64,000 nt of DNA, taken from contig OX621250.1 of assembly GCA_951640165.1 (NCBI GenBank), forward strand, positions 14,409,501 through 14,473,500, read 5' to 3'. Below the pieces are notes generated by a model. The model did not search any database. It had not been told where the DNA came from and saw only the letters and a program-made list of their open reading frames with translations. Source of the DNA: Pseudoips prasinana (taxonomy: Eukaryota; Arthropoda; Insecta; Lepidoptera; Nolidae). The position numbers and the translations under genes are program-made. Positions 34,782 to 46,983 of the stretch are shown here, piece after piece (the stretch's first letter is position 1; every line of letters starts with the position of its first letter).

Positions 34782-36524
34782 CTAATATTTAATTAGTTCA
34801 GCATCGACGTTACCATTTATTATTTTGTGAAGATATAATAAGTCTGATATATCACGTCTTTCCTTTAAGCTTATCATCTTAAAATGCGCCAATCTGTCAT
34901 CATATTCAGGAATAGATCTCCGTAATCCATTTCTTGTGCAAAGATACCTGACAAAGCGAGCTTGGATAGATTCAACACTGGCACTGTGTGTTACATAATA
35001 GGGAGACCAAATGCTTGAGCAATAGTCTAGAACACTCCTGACCAGAGCATTGTACAACAGAATGACACTACTATCATTACGGAAAGGTTTTGACATCCTG
35101 ATTATAAAGCCCAGTGCCTTCCTAGCTTTGAGTATCATTTGGTCAATATGCTGGCGGAACGATAGCGACGCATCGAAAATTATTCCTAGATCACGAATAA
35201 CTGATACTCTGTCAAGCTGGGATCCGGCGATATGATATCTAAAATCTATAAACTTTACTTTATTGGTAAATGTTATGTATTGGCACTTCTTAATGTTCAA
35301 TGACATTCTGTTATCCACACAATAAGAAGAAAGATTTAAATCGTTTTGTAGTTTTATACAATCGCTTGACGATTTTATTTTACAAAATATCTTCAAGTCG
35401 TCAGCATATGCCAAACAATCACAATGTAACGAGTCGAGCAAGTTATCAATAAATATTAAAAACAGTAAAGGGCCTAATTTAGATCTCTGAGGAACACCGG
35501 ATCCTGGTATAAATGGGACAGATTCGTAACCTGCCAACACGATAAACTGACAGCGATTTCACAAATAACTTTCGAACCATCGCAATAAAGGACCATGTAT
35601 TCCTGCTTGACTTAATTTTATAGAAAGAATGGAGTGATCTACGCGATCGAAGGCTTTAGCAAAATCAGTATAAACTGCGTCAACTTGACCTCTTGCTTCC
35701 AAAGCGTCAGTAATAAATGTCGTGTATTTAATTAAATTTGATGTAGTTGAGCGATTGGAAACAAAGCCATGTTGTCGAGGATTTATTAAGTGACGTATAT
35801 GTGAGTAAGTTACGTTGTAAATGAGACCTTCAAATAACTTTGCAAATTGCGAGATGATAGAAATTGGCCTATAATTAGTCACATCGTTCATGTTTCCAGA
35901 TTTGTGAATGGGAACGATGTGTGATATTTTCCATAAATCAGGAAAAGTACCTTCTTTGAGTGATTTATTAAACAATATATGTAGTGGCTTAATGAGAGCC
36001 CCCATACAAAGCCGAATGAAAATGGGAGGCAGACCATCAGGACCTGCGCCTTTAGTTAAATTAATATTTTTTATGCCAGATATGATGTCATCCTCCGTAA
36101 TATTGATGGAAGATAAACTGTAGTTTGACTTTATATACGGTGTATGGCACAACAAAGGTAGTCCAACGTCATTAGCATGATATACAGAAGCAAAATACTC
36201 AGCGAAGAGATTGCCTACATTACTGCCTCCCTGCCCGATACGGTCACCATACGAAACCTCGTCGGGAACACCCCTAATTTTTGTTTTGGATTTGGTATAC
36301 CGCCAAAAGGATCTTATATTGGTTTTAAGCTCATTTTCAACTTTTGCTATGAATGAACGGAAACAGTTTTCTATAGCCTTTCTGGATCTTGTACGTAAGC
36401 AATCGAAAGTGTCATAATCCCGAGAGTTGTGATATTTTTTGAAACGAACTCTATATTTGTTCTTCTCTTTTAGCAATTTAATTAATGAGTATGAGTACCA
36501 AAACGGATAACTACCCTTTTTCAC
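34782..36524 (-). pseudogene. Jockey-type LINE reverse transcriptase, 5'-truncated, one stop codon
   Basis: A single frame of 581 codons is open except for one TGA at 35556-35558, in the segment W-F-E-S-Y-L-stop-N-R-C-Q. It holds the pre-RT linker, G-A-G-P-D-G-L-P-P, H-I-V-P-I-H-K-S-G, N-Y-R-P-I-S, Q-H-G-F, D-F-A-K-A-F-D-R-V, a changed S-G-V-P-Q-R-S-K-L-G-P-L (Gly to Arg), C-L-A-Y-A-D-D-L-K-I-F active site and the C-terminal Y-x-S-S-I-W-S-P block. The 5' part with the endonuclease is absent (truncation near 36530), and the 3' end lacks the last part of ORF2. It lies inside the Tigger-like element. Confidence 0.88.
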
Positions 36525-36534
36525 TTAACCCTTA

Positions 36535-38086
36535 GGAGTATACTTTTCAATGATTTCCCACGGATAATTATAAAACTTTTAAGTAAATCTATTGCAGTCT
36601 AGATTAGCGAAATTTTCCCATTAAATAGATATTAGATTAGCTATACAGGATTCATAGTTCATTTTATCAAAGTTATATTTTATTTGTTCATTATTACGAC
36701 GTAGGTTGGAGTATTTGTGGTTCTGAAGTATTATCTCCAGAGGCGGATGGTGTAAATCCGGTTTAGTAAGTCTTATGTAAGTGTGTGTAAATGTTAAGTA
36801 AATATTTATGTATCCAATAGCTCTAAAAAATGTGTTGAATTAATAATTCCACTATACATAATCTATCAGTTAATTTTATTATCGATGGCTTTTTCGTTGG
36901 CCCCTTCACTCAAATTCAATATACATATAAGAACGTTGGTATGTATTCATGCCTACGTTTCCAAAATATATGAGCCATATTATGTATATACACACATTAC
37001 AATAGTTGGGGGTCTCTATTATACTGCGTACTTTCACATTGCTCCAAAAGAAATTTTCAGTTACTAAGTAGAAAAAAATATGATAAGTTTTTGGACCATA
37101 ACTCCTTCAATTTTCATGCTATCACAATTTATAAAAAAAACATTGTAAAGGTAATTAAGAGAGCTACAACATCCTGCATTGCAATATATAGTAAACAACC
37201 TTTTTCTAAAACGGTGAAGGGTTAAAAGTCTTAAGAGAAGCTGTGATTGCGCTGCCACGGGCTCTTTAAACAATCATATCTCCGTCAAGTTTTGTTTGAC
37301 AGAAAAAACAAATAAACCAAATTATTTGTCAGAAAAATACCTAAATATTTTATCCATACGTATCTGTCGTCATTTTTGAGATATTATGAAAATAAAGTGG
37401 GTTTTTAAAAAATTTGAAATTTAGTTTTATTTTTAATCGTGACTTTTTTGAAAAATATGTGTCCTGAAGCAGCCAAACTGATACTATCTATCAAACTCTT
37501 CATAATAAAGTTAATTCTAGGCCGAATACGATTAATTTTAATTTTGGTGGAAATGGCACTTATGAAACCCATTGATTTAAAAGAAAAAACATTAGATGCT
37601 CCCCTTATTTGTAATACAGCTCACTTAGGTATTTTACGAGCAAAAGACTTTAATAGTGCTCATTTTAAAGCTTACCCTATTGTATTAAAATGCATAAAAT
37701 GCATCTGCTCGCCGCTAGATGGCATTGACCACATCGATTAAATTTCAGACAAAATAAAAAACGGCTTTGATCTTTAATATCTAGCTTAATATTGCACTTA
37801 GAATACTTTATAAAAACCAAATTGTTCATTGTTTTACCTGCTACAATTTTGTTTTCTATAAAATTTTCGATAAAACGTATATTTTTGGAGATATTTTCAA
37901 AAAACCGATGAAAAACGTGAAAAATTGCGATTTTTCAATTGCCAATAACTTGAAAAGTATTGGATTTATTGAAAAACTTAAAGATGTTTTTTGCCTAAAA
38001 TTAGGCCTTCTATCGATATCTGAGGTTACCTATTTTGAAAAAAAATTCACCTTCGAGAAGGGGTGGCAACCACCCCCAGGGTGGTT
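36535..38086. other. Non-coding interior of the Tigger-like element
   Basis: About 1.5 kb of AT-rich sequence without a frame I can support. It includes several A/T-rich near-repeats and ends at the inverted subterminal repeat. Confidence 0.45.
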
Positions 38087-38431
38087 GCGGAGTTCAAATC
38101 ATTTTCACTTTTGAAGTTAAGGGTAAGATGCACCTAATTCCAAAATTGTATGCAATTCGGTTTACAGTAAAAAAAATCGGAGCAATAATGCTTCAATGAC
38201 TGCACTAAAATATCACCTTATTTTTGGTTCTTTTGTCACGTAAAAGAAGACAACTACACCTGTTTTGTGAAATTGCACGATGTAGATGCGGATGACTACC
38301 GCTGGCCGTTTATACGCGCGACGCGCGGGGGGCGAGCGGTCAGTCATATTGCTTCATCAGTCAGATGACATGTGCTTCGCCGGCCGGCACGCATATTGGT
38401 TTGTTAAGGGATAAAGTGTGTGTAAAAGTGA

Positions 38432-38611
38432 CTTACGAACCCTGGCCACAGGGGTTCCAAAAAAAACCAATCATGTTTGAATTAAATTTAATATAAACTA
38501 AATAAAAGTTACAATGTAAAAGTACTTATTACTAACAATAACCTAGCTATGTCGGCGATCGACCAAGAAGTGAGCCGTTCTCACATAATGCTGGGAACCA
38601 CGAGGCCGGTG
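38432..38611 (-). repeat. Gypsy 3' LTR piece
   Basis: CTTACGAACCCTGGCCACAG to about GCCGGTG matches 48698-48877 at a constant offset of 10266 bp with only a few substitutions (for example AATCATG against AATTATG). The copy is cut by the 5'-truncated LINE that starts near 38608. Confidence 0.85.
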
Positions 38612-38883
38612 GTGACTTCAATATATCCGAGGCCCAATGGTCCGTTTGTGACAAGTCAGTCAGTGTGTTGCTAGGCAGAAGTAATTGTTGCTTCGTTAAA
38701 TTACTGCGCGAATTTTTGTCTTTTTCCAGCCTAAATAAGTATAACTCAGTAAATAATGTAAACAATCGTATTCTCGATTTAATACTCTGCAACACTGATT
38801 GCGTTGTACTTGCTAGTGATAGTCCACTTACTCCGGAAGACTCGCATCATAAGGTGCTCGAGATAAAACTCGAATTATCATAT
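38608..38883 (+). pseudogene. Jockey-type LINE endonuclease C-terminus (left part of split LINE)
   Basis: The frame G-G-D-F-N-I-S, a canonical endonuclease motif, opens the fragment. It continues to R-I-L-D-L-I-L-C-N-T and S-P-L-T-P-E-D-S-H-H, then L-E-L-S-Y, where the TIR element begins. The frame resumes at 43089 with I-P-T-L-N once one ATAT is removed, so the two parts are one LINE, 5'-truncated in the endonuclease. Confidence 0.85.
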
Positions 38884-39430
38884 CGTCCCCGTAGAGGGAA
38901 AATTAAATAACTCTGATTTTGTAGTTCTGAGATAAACGCGATTTAGTGTTTTTTTTTTAGTTAATGTACATTTGTAAGAAAATGTGAGACAATTTTACCG
39001 TCGGTGTTTTTATATTTTGTGGACCTGATAACCTTTTACATTATGCTTTAACAAACTGAACACTATATTTAACTATAACTAAATAACAAATTAAAAATCA
39101 AGTTGTTTAATTTTGCCACAACTGTTTTTATAACGTAACAACAATTAGCTACTTATTTCGGCTATTTATTTAGTTTTCCTACAACTAAATACATTTGGTA
39201 GAGTAAATTTTGGTGAAATAAATGGAGTTATTGAATTTATCAAGCACGAAATATTTTTAAATGGAAAACTTAGTGGTTCTGTACGTTATTATTACTTTGA
39301 TATTTATTGGTCTCATATGAAATAAAAGCTGTATTATGATATTAATAAAGTTATATTAAGGAATAAATAGAAAAGTAAACTAAAATTTAGAAAAAGTGTA
39401 CTTATCTTGCCACAAACTTAAAAAATAAAC

Positions 39431-42290
39431 ATCATCATCATCATATCAGCCAAAAGTTCCACAGCTGGACGAAGGCCCACAATTGCCGGTCTTGCGCTAT
39501 TCGCATCCAACAGTTGCCAGCGACCCGCACAAGATCATGGGTCCATCTTGTAGGGACCTGTCCACGCTGCGTCTTCCAGTTCGTGGTTACCACTCGAGAA
39601 CCTTTCTGCTCTAACGGCCGTGGGTTCTACGTTCTATGTGCCCGCCCACTGCCACTTAAGTTTTACAATTCTTTGGGCTATGTCGGTGACTTTGGTTCGC
39701 CTGCAGATTCCGACATTTCTGATTCGATATCACAAGAAAACTCCGAGCATAGCCCTCTCCATTGTTCTTTGGGTGACCTTGAGCCTTCTAATAAGGCTCA
39801 TAGTGAGCGACCACGTATCTGGTCTGTCATCAAGTCATCACTGGCAACACACACTGGTTGAAGACTTTCAACTTGAGACACTGCGGTATTTTGGACGAGA
39901 AGATGTTACGTAGTTTCCCGAACGCTTCCCAGCCGAGTTAGATTCTACGAAGGTGGTCCACCTTCTCGAAGTTAGAACGACCTAGTTGGATGGTCTGTCC
40001 TAGGTAAATATAGTTTTCTACAACTTCGCGTGCAGAGTCTCCAACCTTCAATTGAGTGGGGTTGGAGGTTTGACATGATTTTCGCCTTGTCCATGTTCCT
40101 TTTCAGGCTCACTTGTTGAGAAACTCTACTGAGGTCATAGAGCATTGTACCAAAATCTTCCATGGTCTCAGCCATGACTACTATATCATTGGCAAATCGT
40201 TAGTAAGTGATATACTCGCCATTGACCAGAAGCTTGATGACATCTTCCAATGCAGCGACGAACACTTTCGGAGATGTAACATCTTCCTGTCTCACACCTC
40301 GCTGCAAGTGGATAGGTTTCGAGTTTTGGTCCTGGAGTCGCACTAACATTGTGGCGTTTTTATACAAATACTTTAACACCTCGATTAACCGGTAGTTGAT
40401 TTGGCACCTTAGGAGAGACCACAGCTCAGGTTTCGATAATCTAAGGCTTTTTCATAGTCCACAAACGCTAAGCACAGTGGCTTGTTATACTCTTCGACTT
40501 CTTATGTATAACTTGTCGCAGCGTATGTATATGGTCTATGGTGCTAAAGACTTTTCGGATACCGGCTTGTTCGGGAGGCTGGAAATCATCAAATGGCTCA
40601 GCAGTGTGATGGGTCAATAATTCTTCAATAGGGTTTTGTCGCCCTTTTTGAAGGAGAGCACTACCACACTTCTGTGCCATGCTTGTGGTGTTTGATTATC
40701 TAGTATGACGGAGTTAAATAACTTCTGAAAGGCCCGTAGGATTGGTGTACCATCCGCCTTCAGAAGCTCTGCTGAAACTCCATCATCACCAAGAGCCTTG
40801 TTATTCTTAAGTTGTCTAAGAGCCATTTAAATCTCGTACAGGCTGACGTCTGGGTGTCTTCAGTGTAATGTCGAGTTGGTCGTGCTCCATCCAAGACATG
40901 ACTTTTGGCAGGTGACTGCGTTGTCGTATGTAACTGTCTATAGAATGCTCAATCTCTCTCAGCAACGGTTAAGACGTGACGATTGCCGTGCATCCTGTCT
41001 TCAGCTTTGTCAGTTGGGTTTGGCCAACAGACAGATCTCTTACAAACACTTTAGAGCCTTTGTTCCGCTCAATGGCTTCTTTAATACTACTTGTATTAAA
41101 TTGGCGCGTGTCGCGAGTCAAAGACTTTAAGATCTGTCTGTTGAGCAGCCGGTATATAGTAGCATCATCTGAGGATGTCAGAACCATTTTCCGTATTACT
41201 TCCATAAGTTGCAGGGCAAAGTCTGTTTGTACGCTGGGCCTTGAAGACCTTAAACTCAGCCGTATGGACAGCTTCTACGAGCCTGTCGTAGTATGAGTCC
41301 ACTTCCTCGCAGTCTGCTAGGCATTCGAAACGGTTTCGCAGTTCGAACTGAAATGGTGGGTTTTGGACGTCGATAGGTAAAGGTCGGTGCGTAGACTTTA
41401 TCAGTCTGGACCTTTGGAGCTTGACATTAGATTCAATAAGCCTCTCACCAGTCTGTGATCGCTCCCGGTTTTAACCGCATTGATCACAGAGACGTCATTA
41501 AACGTCTGTCGTCTCGTCGACAAGATAAAGTCTATCTCATTTTTGTTTATGCCATCGGGGCTCACCCAGGTCCATTTGCGGTGATCCAGCTTCCTGAAGA
41601 AGAAATTCATCATAAAGAGTCCCTCCTTCTCCATGTTGGCCAACATTTGGCCCCGAGGGTTCCAGTCTCCAGTTCCAAATTGCCCCACTCTCAGCTCAAT
41701 CCCGAATCGTTTACCCAGCTTCGCGTTTAAGTCCCCCATAACCACAGTGAAATAAGTGTTAGAGGTATGTATGGCTCTAGAAATATCCTCATACATGACC
41801 TCAACCTTATCGTCGGAGTGCGTTGAAGTCGGCGCGTAAACCTGTATGACCTTTAACGAATACGTTATAAGGTATGCCGCCCTGGTCGACACACTCTCGA
41901 GTTTCACTACGTTCCTTGTGGACGAGGGACTTTTCAACTATGAACCCGACATCACCTTGGAACAGTTGGTCGCCCTCGCGGAAATATAGCAGGTTCCCGG
42001 ATTTTAGGATTATCGTGGGGAGGACACAATATTCCTATAAACTCTCTTTGGACTTCAGACAAACCTATGATATCCCAATGTAACCTGCTCAGTTCCTTCT
42101 CCAGTTCAATGATATTCTCGTCGGTCCATTGTGTGTGAGTGTTATATGTTGCCAGGGCCAGACGTTGTCGGTTTTGGTAACACGGCGTCTGCCGGGGATT
42201 TTTAGCACTCCGGTTTCTTTTTCCTTATTTCCTGTTTCTGTTCCGTTATCCCAGCGATTGAGATATTTTGTTCCATAATTCTTCTATCAG
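39431..42290 (-). mobile_element. RTE-clade retrotransposon, minus strand, nearly full length but broken
   Basis: The 3' tail is an ATC repeat on the + strand (39431-39443), i.e. GAT repeats on the element strand. Reading leftward: endonuclease start with L-A-T-Y-N-T and D-I-I-G-L-S-E-V near 42150-42060; endonuclease core 41937-41401 (V-V-M-G-D-L-N-A-K-L, D-F-I-L-S-T, G-S-D-H-R-L-V); linker 41205-40969; RT blocks 40826-40468 (N-N-K-A-L-G-D-D-G, N-Y); thumb 40175-39972. The RT has internal deletions and multiple frameshifts. Compared with the copy at 500-3476 it keeps the endonuclease N-terminus but has a worse RT. Confidence 0.85.
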
Positions 42291-43088
42291 GGTGAGACTA
42301 ATTGGTCAATAGGGATTTCAATAAAAGCTGAAGTTGTTATAATATTACTTGTTTCATCTTTAGAATCTCTCGACAAAATCGGGTTTATTCGTTCAAATCT
42401 CTTAACTCTTTTTTTTTCTTAGCCAGTGAAATATTGATGTCTATTTAAGAACTAAGTTTCTTTTTATTTTTTTTTCTTCTTTTGTGTCCGGATTCCATGT
42501 AGATCCAGAATCAGAAAAAGGTTCTTCATTTGTAAAAGGCGGCATTGGTTCGATACCCGAAATGAGACTTGACCCTCTGATTACCTTTGATGACAACTTA
42601 ATTTATTTAATTTTATTTGCTTATCATCTTATGATTAATCATTATCTAGTTGTAGAAGAAATAAATAACATCACGTATTTATAAATTAGGTACGTTATAT
42701 CAGAATTCTGAATCGCAGAATTAAATAAATAGAGTTATTTAGTTTTCCTAGAACTAAGTTAGTTTTGTGAAAGAATTTATAAGTTGAGGAAAAATTCAAC
42801 AACTCAAGTTATTTAATTTATTTGACATTCATCTTGACATTGACCACAGTTATTGATTTATTTACTGAGTTATCTAGTTTTCCTTTTAAAAAAATGTGTT
42901 TGTCTGAAGATATTTATTATTCCATCTGTCATGACCTGTCTGACAAAAATGGCTATATCTTTGGAACGGAATAAGATACGAAAACGCCTGTAAGGCTCAA
43001 ATGTGCGGCAGGTTTTAGGTGTTTTGAAAATAGGATAAAGTCAATTTCGCCAAAATCGGAGTTATTTAATTTTCCAACTACGGGGACG
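42291..43088. other. Right part of the TIR element
   Basis: AT-rich, no supported gene. It contains three of the GAGTTATTTAGTTTTCC-like subterminal words and ends in the TIR. Confidence 0.5.
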
Positions 43089-45516
43089 ATATATACCTAC
43101 CTTAAACCCGGCGCCCACTCTTATATATTGTTTTCGTAATGCTAGCTACAATGAAATGAACGGAGAATTGTCTGGGATCGATTGGTGTGATTTCTTCTTT
43201 GAACTTTCACTTGAACAATGCGTACAAAATTTTTATAATTTGTTAAATGAATTAATTGATAGATTCGTGCCCCGTCGCCCTCAACGTATGTCAAACTCCA
43301 GGCCTCCTTGGCATACTCGACCGCTTCGAAAATTACTAAATGACAAACGTAAATATCATAAGTTGTGGAAGACTTACGGTAACCCGTTGGATTACGATAG
43401 TTTTAAATTTCTAAGAAGAAAAGTGGCAAAATTAGAAAGTGAGTGTTATACTAACTATATGAATTTATCTGAATCTAAAATAAAAACACACCCAAAATTT
43501 TTCTGGACTTATATTAAGTCTGTTTATACTAATAGTGGTCTTCCACAACTTATGTGTTATAAAGGGGTGTCAGCTGCCGATGGAGAACGCATCTGTGAAT
43601 TATTCAACGAACACTTCCATTCGGCTTTTGAGGTATCTAGCAAGGCTTCTATAGATTTACTGAATCTACCACCGAGTACTGAGGCCGTGTTTGACATGGA
43701 CACAATTTTATTTACTCAAGAACTTGTGTATAAGTATCTTAACTCAATCGATACAAATAAAGGCGCAGGACCTGATGGTGTTTATCCAATGTTGATCAGT
43801 AGATGGGCGTCCACTTTAACAATACCTCTAACAATAATCTTTGAGAAATCTCTTAGGGAGGGCTGTGTTCCTGCTATCTGGAAACGTGCGCTAGTTACCC
43901 CAATACCGAAAGGTAGAATTAGTCAGGATATTGAGAAGTATCGTCCTATATCTAAGCTTTGCCAGTTTGGAAAAAATTTGGAAAAGATTGTCACAGATCA
44001 ATTATCAAACGCTGTTCGGCGTCATATCATACCAAACCAGCATGGGTTCTTTAAGGGACGTAGTGTTGATACAAATATCTTATCTTATACTGAAATAATT
44101 TTAGAAGCTATGGACAGTAACGCCCAAGTAGATGCTGTGTATACCGACTTTGCCAAAGCTTTTGACAAAATTTGTCATAATACTCTTCTTTTCCGCTGGA
44201 TAAAATCGTACGTGGAAAATCGTTCCCAAGCTGTGGCGTCGGGTGGTTACATTTCGCAATATAAATGCATCACTTCTGGGGTCCCACAGGGGTCCCATCT
44301 TGGGCCCCTATTATTTATTTTGTACATTAACGATATCACTAACAATATGTCTTATTCCAATCAATTACTTTATGCGGATGACACTAAAATCTTTCGAGTT
44401 ATTAGAAATGTAGACGATTGCAACTTATTACAAAAAGATCTGCAAGTATTTGAAACTTTCTGTCACGCGAATAGTTTATATTTAAACCCAGAAAAGTGTT
44501 TTGTTATTAGTTTTTCCAGGAAAAAACGTATCCAAAATTTTACCTATAGACTTTGCAACAATGACTTGACGCGGGTCACTGAGATTCGGGACCTAGGTGT
44601 TACAATGGACTCTAAACTCTCTTTTGTCCCCCATTTAGATAAAATGGTAAATAAAGCTTATAAGCAATTAGGATTTATATTGCGTGCTTGTAAACCATTT
44701 CGACAAAAAATAACTTATACAATATTATACAACTGTTACGTACGTAGCCACTTAGAGTTTGCAAGCTCTGTTTGGCATCCATTTTTTAATATTCATATTG
44801 ATAAAATAGAGGGGGTTCAAAGGAAATTTGTAAGGGCTCTTTGTTACCGCACTGGACATTGGTATTCCGATGATGAGACTTCTTTAGTAACTCATAATAT
44901 TTCTCGTTTGAGTCACCGCCTTGATTTAGCTGATGCGACATGTCTTTATAAAATAATAAATAACCACATTGACACTCCTGCACTATTGCAGCCAATTTCA
45001 TTCAGAGTGCCGCGCAGACGTGAATGAAATTGTCGAAAAAAAGAGTTATTTGTTGTTCGTAGTAGTAGAACTTGTTACGCTAATAACAGTTCTATTAGAA
45101 GATGTTTCAGATTATACAACAATAAGCTTATTGATGTTGACATTTTTAACGAAACCTTAAATTGCTTTAAGAAAAAATCTTTAAATTATATTTCTGGGCT
45201 CTAAAACTAATTATATTAATTATAATTATATTAATTAATCCTCCAGTATGTTTGTTAATTTTATCTAATTACTTTTAAATATTATAAGTATAGGTGCTTG
45301 CCTCTCAGTTTCGAGAAGTTAATTCTCGGAACTGGGAGGCATGTACTTGTATACTTGTACTTGTATATTATATTTTAAGTAAAAAAGAGCTATTTAGCAT
45401 ATATGTATCTCATATAGGAAACTTTAGGTCTACAATTATACACATTCTATTTTTAAGTATCTGAGTTTTGTTCTAATAGTCTCACTGTTTGTTTCTAGTA
45501 AATAAATCAATAAATC
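43089..45516 (+). pseudogene. Jockey-type LINE reverse transcriptase (right part of split LINE) and 3' end
   Basis: A frame open from 43089 to 45027 covers the pre-RT linker and the RT: K-G-A-G-P-D-G-V, L-V-T-P-I-P-K-G, Y-R-P-I-S, Q-H-G-F-F-K-G-R, T-D-F-A-K-A-F-D-K, S-G-V-P-Q-G-S-H-L-G-P-L, Y-A-D-D-T-K-I-F, and the thumb E-I-R-D-L-G-V. About ten residues normally found between H-N-T-L-L and R-W-I-K-S-Y are missing. A frameshift at about 45025-45045 splits off the last 50 residues (E-L-F-V-V-R-S-S to a stop near 45201). The 3' UTR runs to an AATAAATCAATAAATC end at 45516, directly abutting Gypsy pol. The protein is otherwise well kept. Confidence 0.88.
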
Positions 45517-46925
45517 TTATTGGGATTTGGTTTGACTCCATCACTACAGATAACATGACCTAAAAACTCGGCTTCCAACTTTAAAAATTCAGATTTATCC
45601 ATTTGGACTTTGAAATTTGATTCTCTCAATCGTTTAAAGACTTTTTCTAAATTGATCATATGCTCTTGAAGTGACGAACTGAAAATAATGACGTCATCCA
45701 AGTAAACGAGGCAGATGTCACGGAGATCCCTAAGGATATTATCCATGACACGCTGGAAGGTCGCAGGGCTATTTTTGAGACCCATTGGCCTCCTTAAAAA
45801 CTCGTAGTGACCATTTTCAACATTAAAAGCAGTTTAGTGTAGGGTCCATTTCAACTTGATAGAAGCCACTGGGTAAATCGAGGGTGCTAAAGTATTGACA
45901 CTTACCTAACTTATCTAATATATCTGAAATATTTGGAATGGGATACCTATCATCTATTGTTTTCTCGTTAACTTTGCGGAAGTCTATGACTAGACGCCAT
46001 TTTGTTTTTCCTGAAGCATTTGCTTTCTGGGGAACAACCCAGATGGGGGAGCTCCACGCGGAATCGGAAGGTCTTATTATATTCTGCTCAAGCATTTTTC
46101 TAATTTGATCGCTTACTTCCTGTTTATGAACATACGGATATCTATAACTTTTAGTGTGAACTGGGATTTCATCGGTTGTCTTAATCCTATGCTTAATTTT
46201 ATTAGTAAAAGTTAATGATTCACCGTCGAGATAGAATACATCCGCATAACGCGCGCACAAAGTTTTTAAATTAACTAATTCTTCGGGATTTAAATGACTG
46301 GTACGGAGATGTGATAAAACTTCCTGTGTGCGGGGCGACTGACTTTCAGTGGGATCACATTCAATATTAAATATCTCGGCCGATACCGGACGGTCCATTG
46401 AAAAAACTACGTCATTGGAAGAAACATTACTAATCTCTACCCATCCTCGAATATCTTTAACTCTAGTAAAACAATCAGTGATTAAACAATGATTGATTAG
46501 GGACAAAAACATCTCCATCTTGCGAATTAATAGGTAATTTTAATAACTTAGATGAGTGAGCGGGTATAATATCTTCGTATAAGTTCACATTGCGTGAATT
46601 ATACATTTCAATAGGTATTTCTACATTACGAGTTACTAATTTCTTATTCTTAAAATCTATATTAGAATCCCAAGCATCGAGCAAATCGAAACCTAGTAAT
46701 CCATCGAAGTAGGTGTGGAAATCGTATATACATATATAACGTAATATCAGTTTTCTCTCCAAATTCGGGAAAACTGGGTAATGTAATAGAATAATCATTC
46801 TTACTTACAGCGTGTACATTTGTAACCTCGAACGGGTCATAATTAAGGGCTATATTGGGAAAATACTTTCTACAGCTTGAGGTGTTATAAAACACTGGTT
46901 AGCGCCAGTATCTATCAAAAATTTT
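45517..46925 (-). pseudogene. Gypsy pol: protease and reverse transcriptase, truncated
   Basis: Minus strand. The aspartic protease motif I-D-T-G-A-N is at 46901-46915, followed by F-D-G-L-L-G-F-D-L-L in another frame. RT follows: S-P-I-W-V-V-P-Q-K, R-L-V-I-D-F-R-K-V-N, F-S-T-L-D-L-P-S-G-F, then after a shift near 45825 the sequence [11 protein letters not shown] and active site Y-L-D-D at about 45693-45704, ending [14 protein letters not shown] at the LINE junction. RNase H, integrase and anything downstream are missing. Several frameshifts exist. The element belongs to the Ty3/Gypsy superfamily by domain order. Confidence 0.88.
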
Positions 46926-46983
46926 AATGGTGGGTTATGTGTTTGAATATACCCAAGTTGCCGTTGAATTTGAAAATTTACCT

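Larger units (their letters stand above)
30597..38206. repeat. Inverted subterminal repeats of the Tigger-like element
   Basis: About 130 bp at 30597-30728 (from TGCAGTCATTGAAGC through TCTTACCCTTAACTTCAAAA to GAACTCCGC) recurs inverted at 38087-38206 with about 80-90% identity. The two copies bracket the Tigger transposase and its later insertions, marking 38206 as near the right side of that element before the next transposon interrupts it. A small perfect hairpin (GCAACCACCC and complement) lies at 38067-38089. Confidence 0.75.
38884..43088. mobile_element. TIR element with ATAT target duplication, interrupted by an RTE
   Basis: The left end CGTCCCCGTAGAGGGAAAAT and the right end (complement CGTCCCCGTAGTTGGAAAAT) form a TIR of about 40 bp that runs through TTAAATAACTC and GATTTTG. 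ATAT flanks both sides (38880-38883, 43089-43092), and deleting the insert with one ATAT restores the LINE reading frame. Without the RTE the element is about 1.35 kb. It has no transposase, and the word GAGTTATTTAGTTTTCC recurs subterminally (about 39165, 42725, 42860, 43065). A non-autonomous family with 4-bp target duplications is the best description; superfamily not assigned. Confidence 0.85.
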
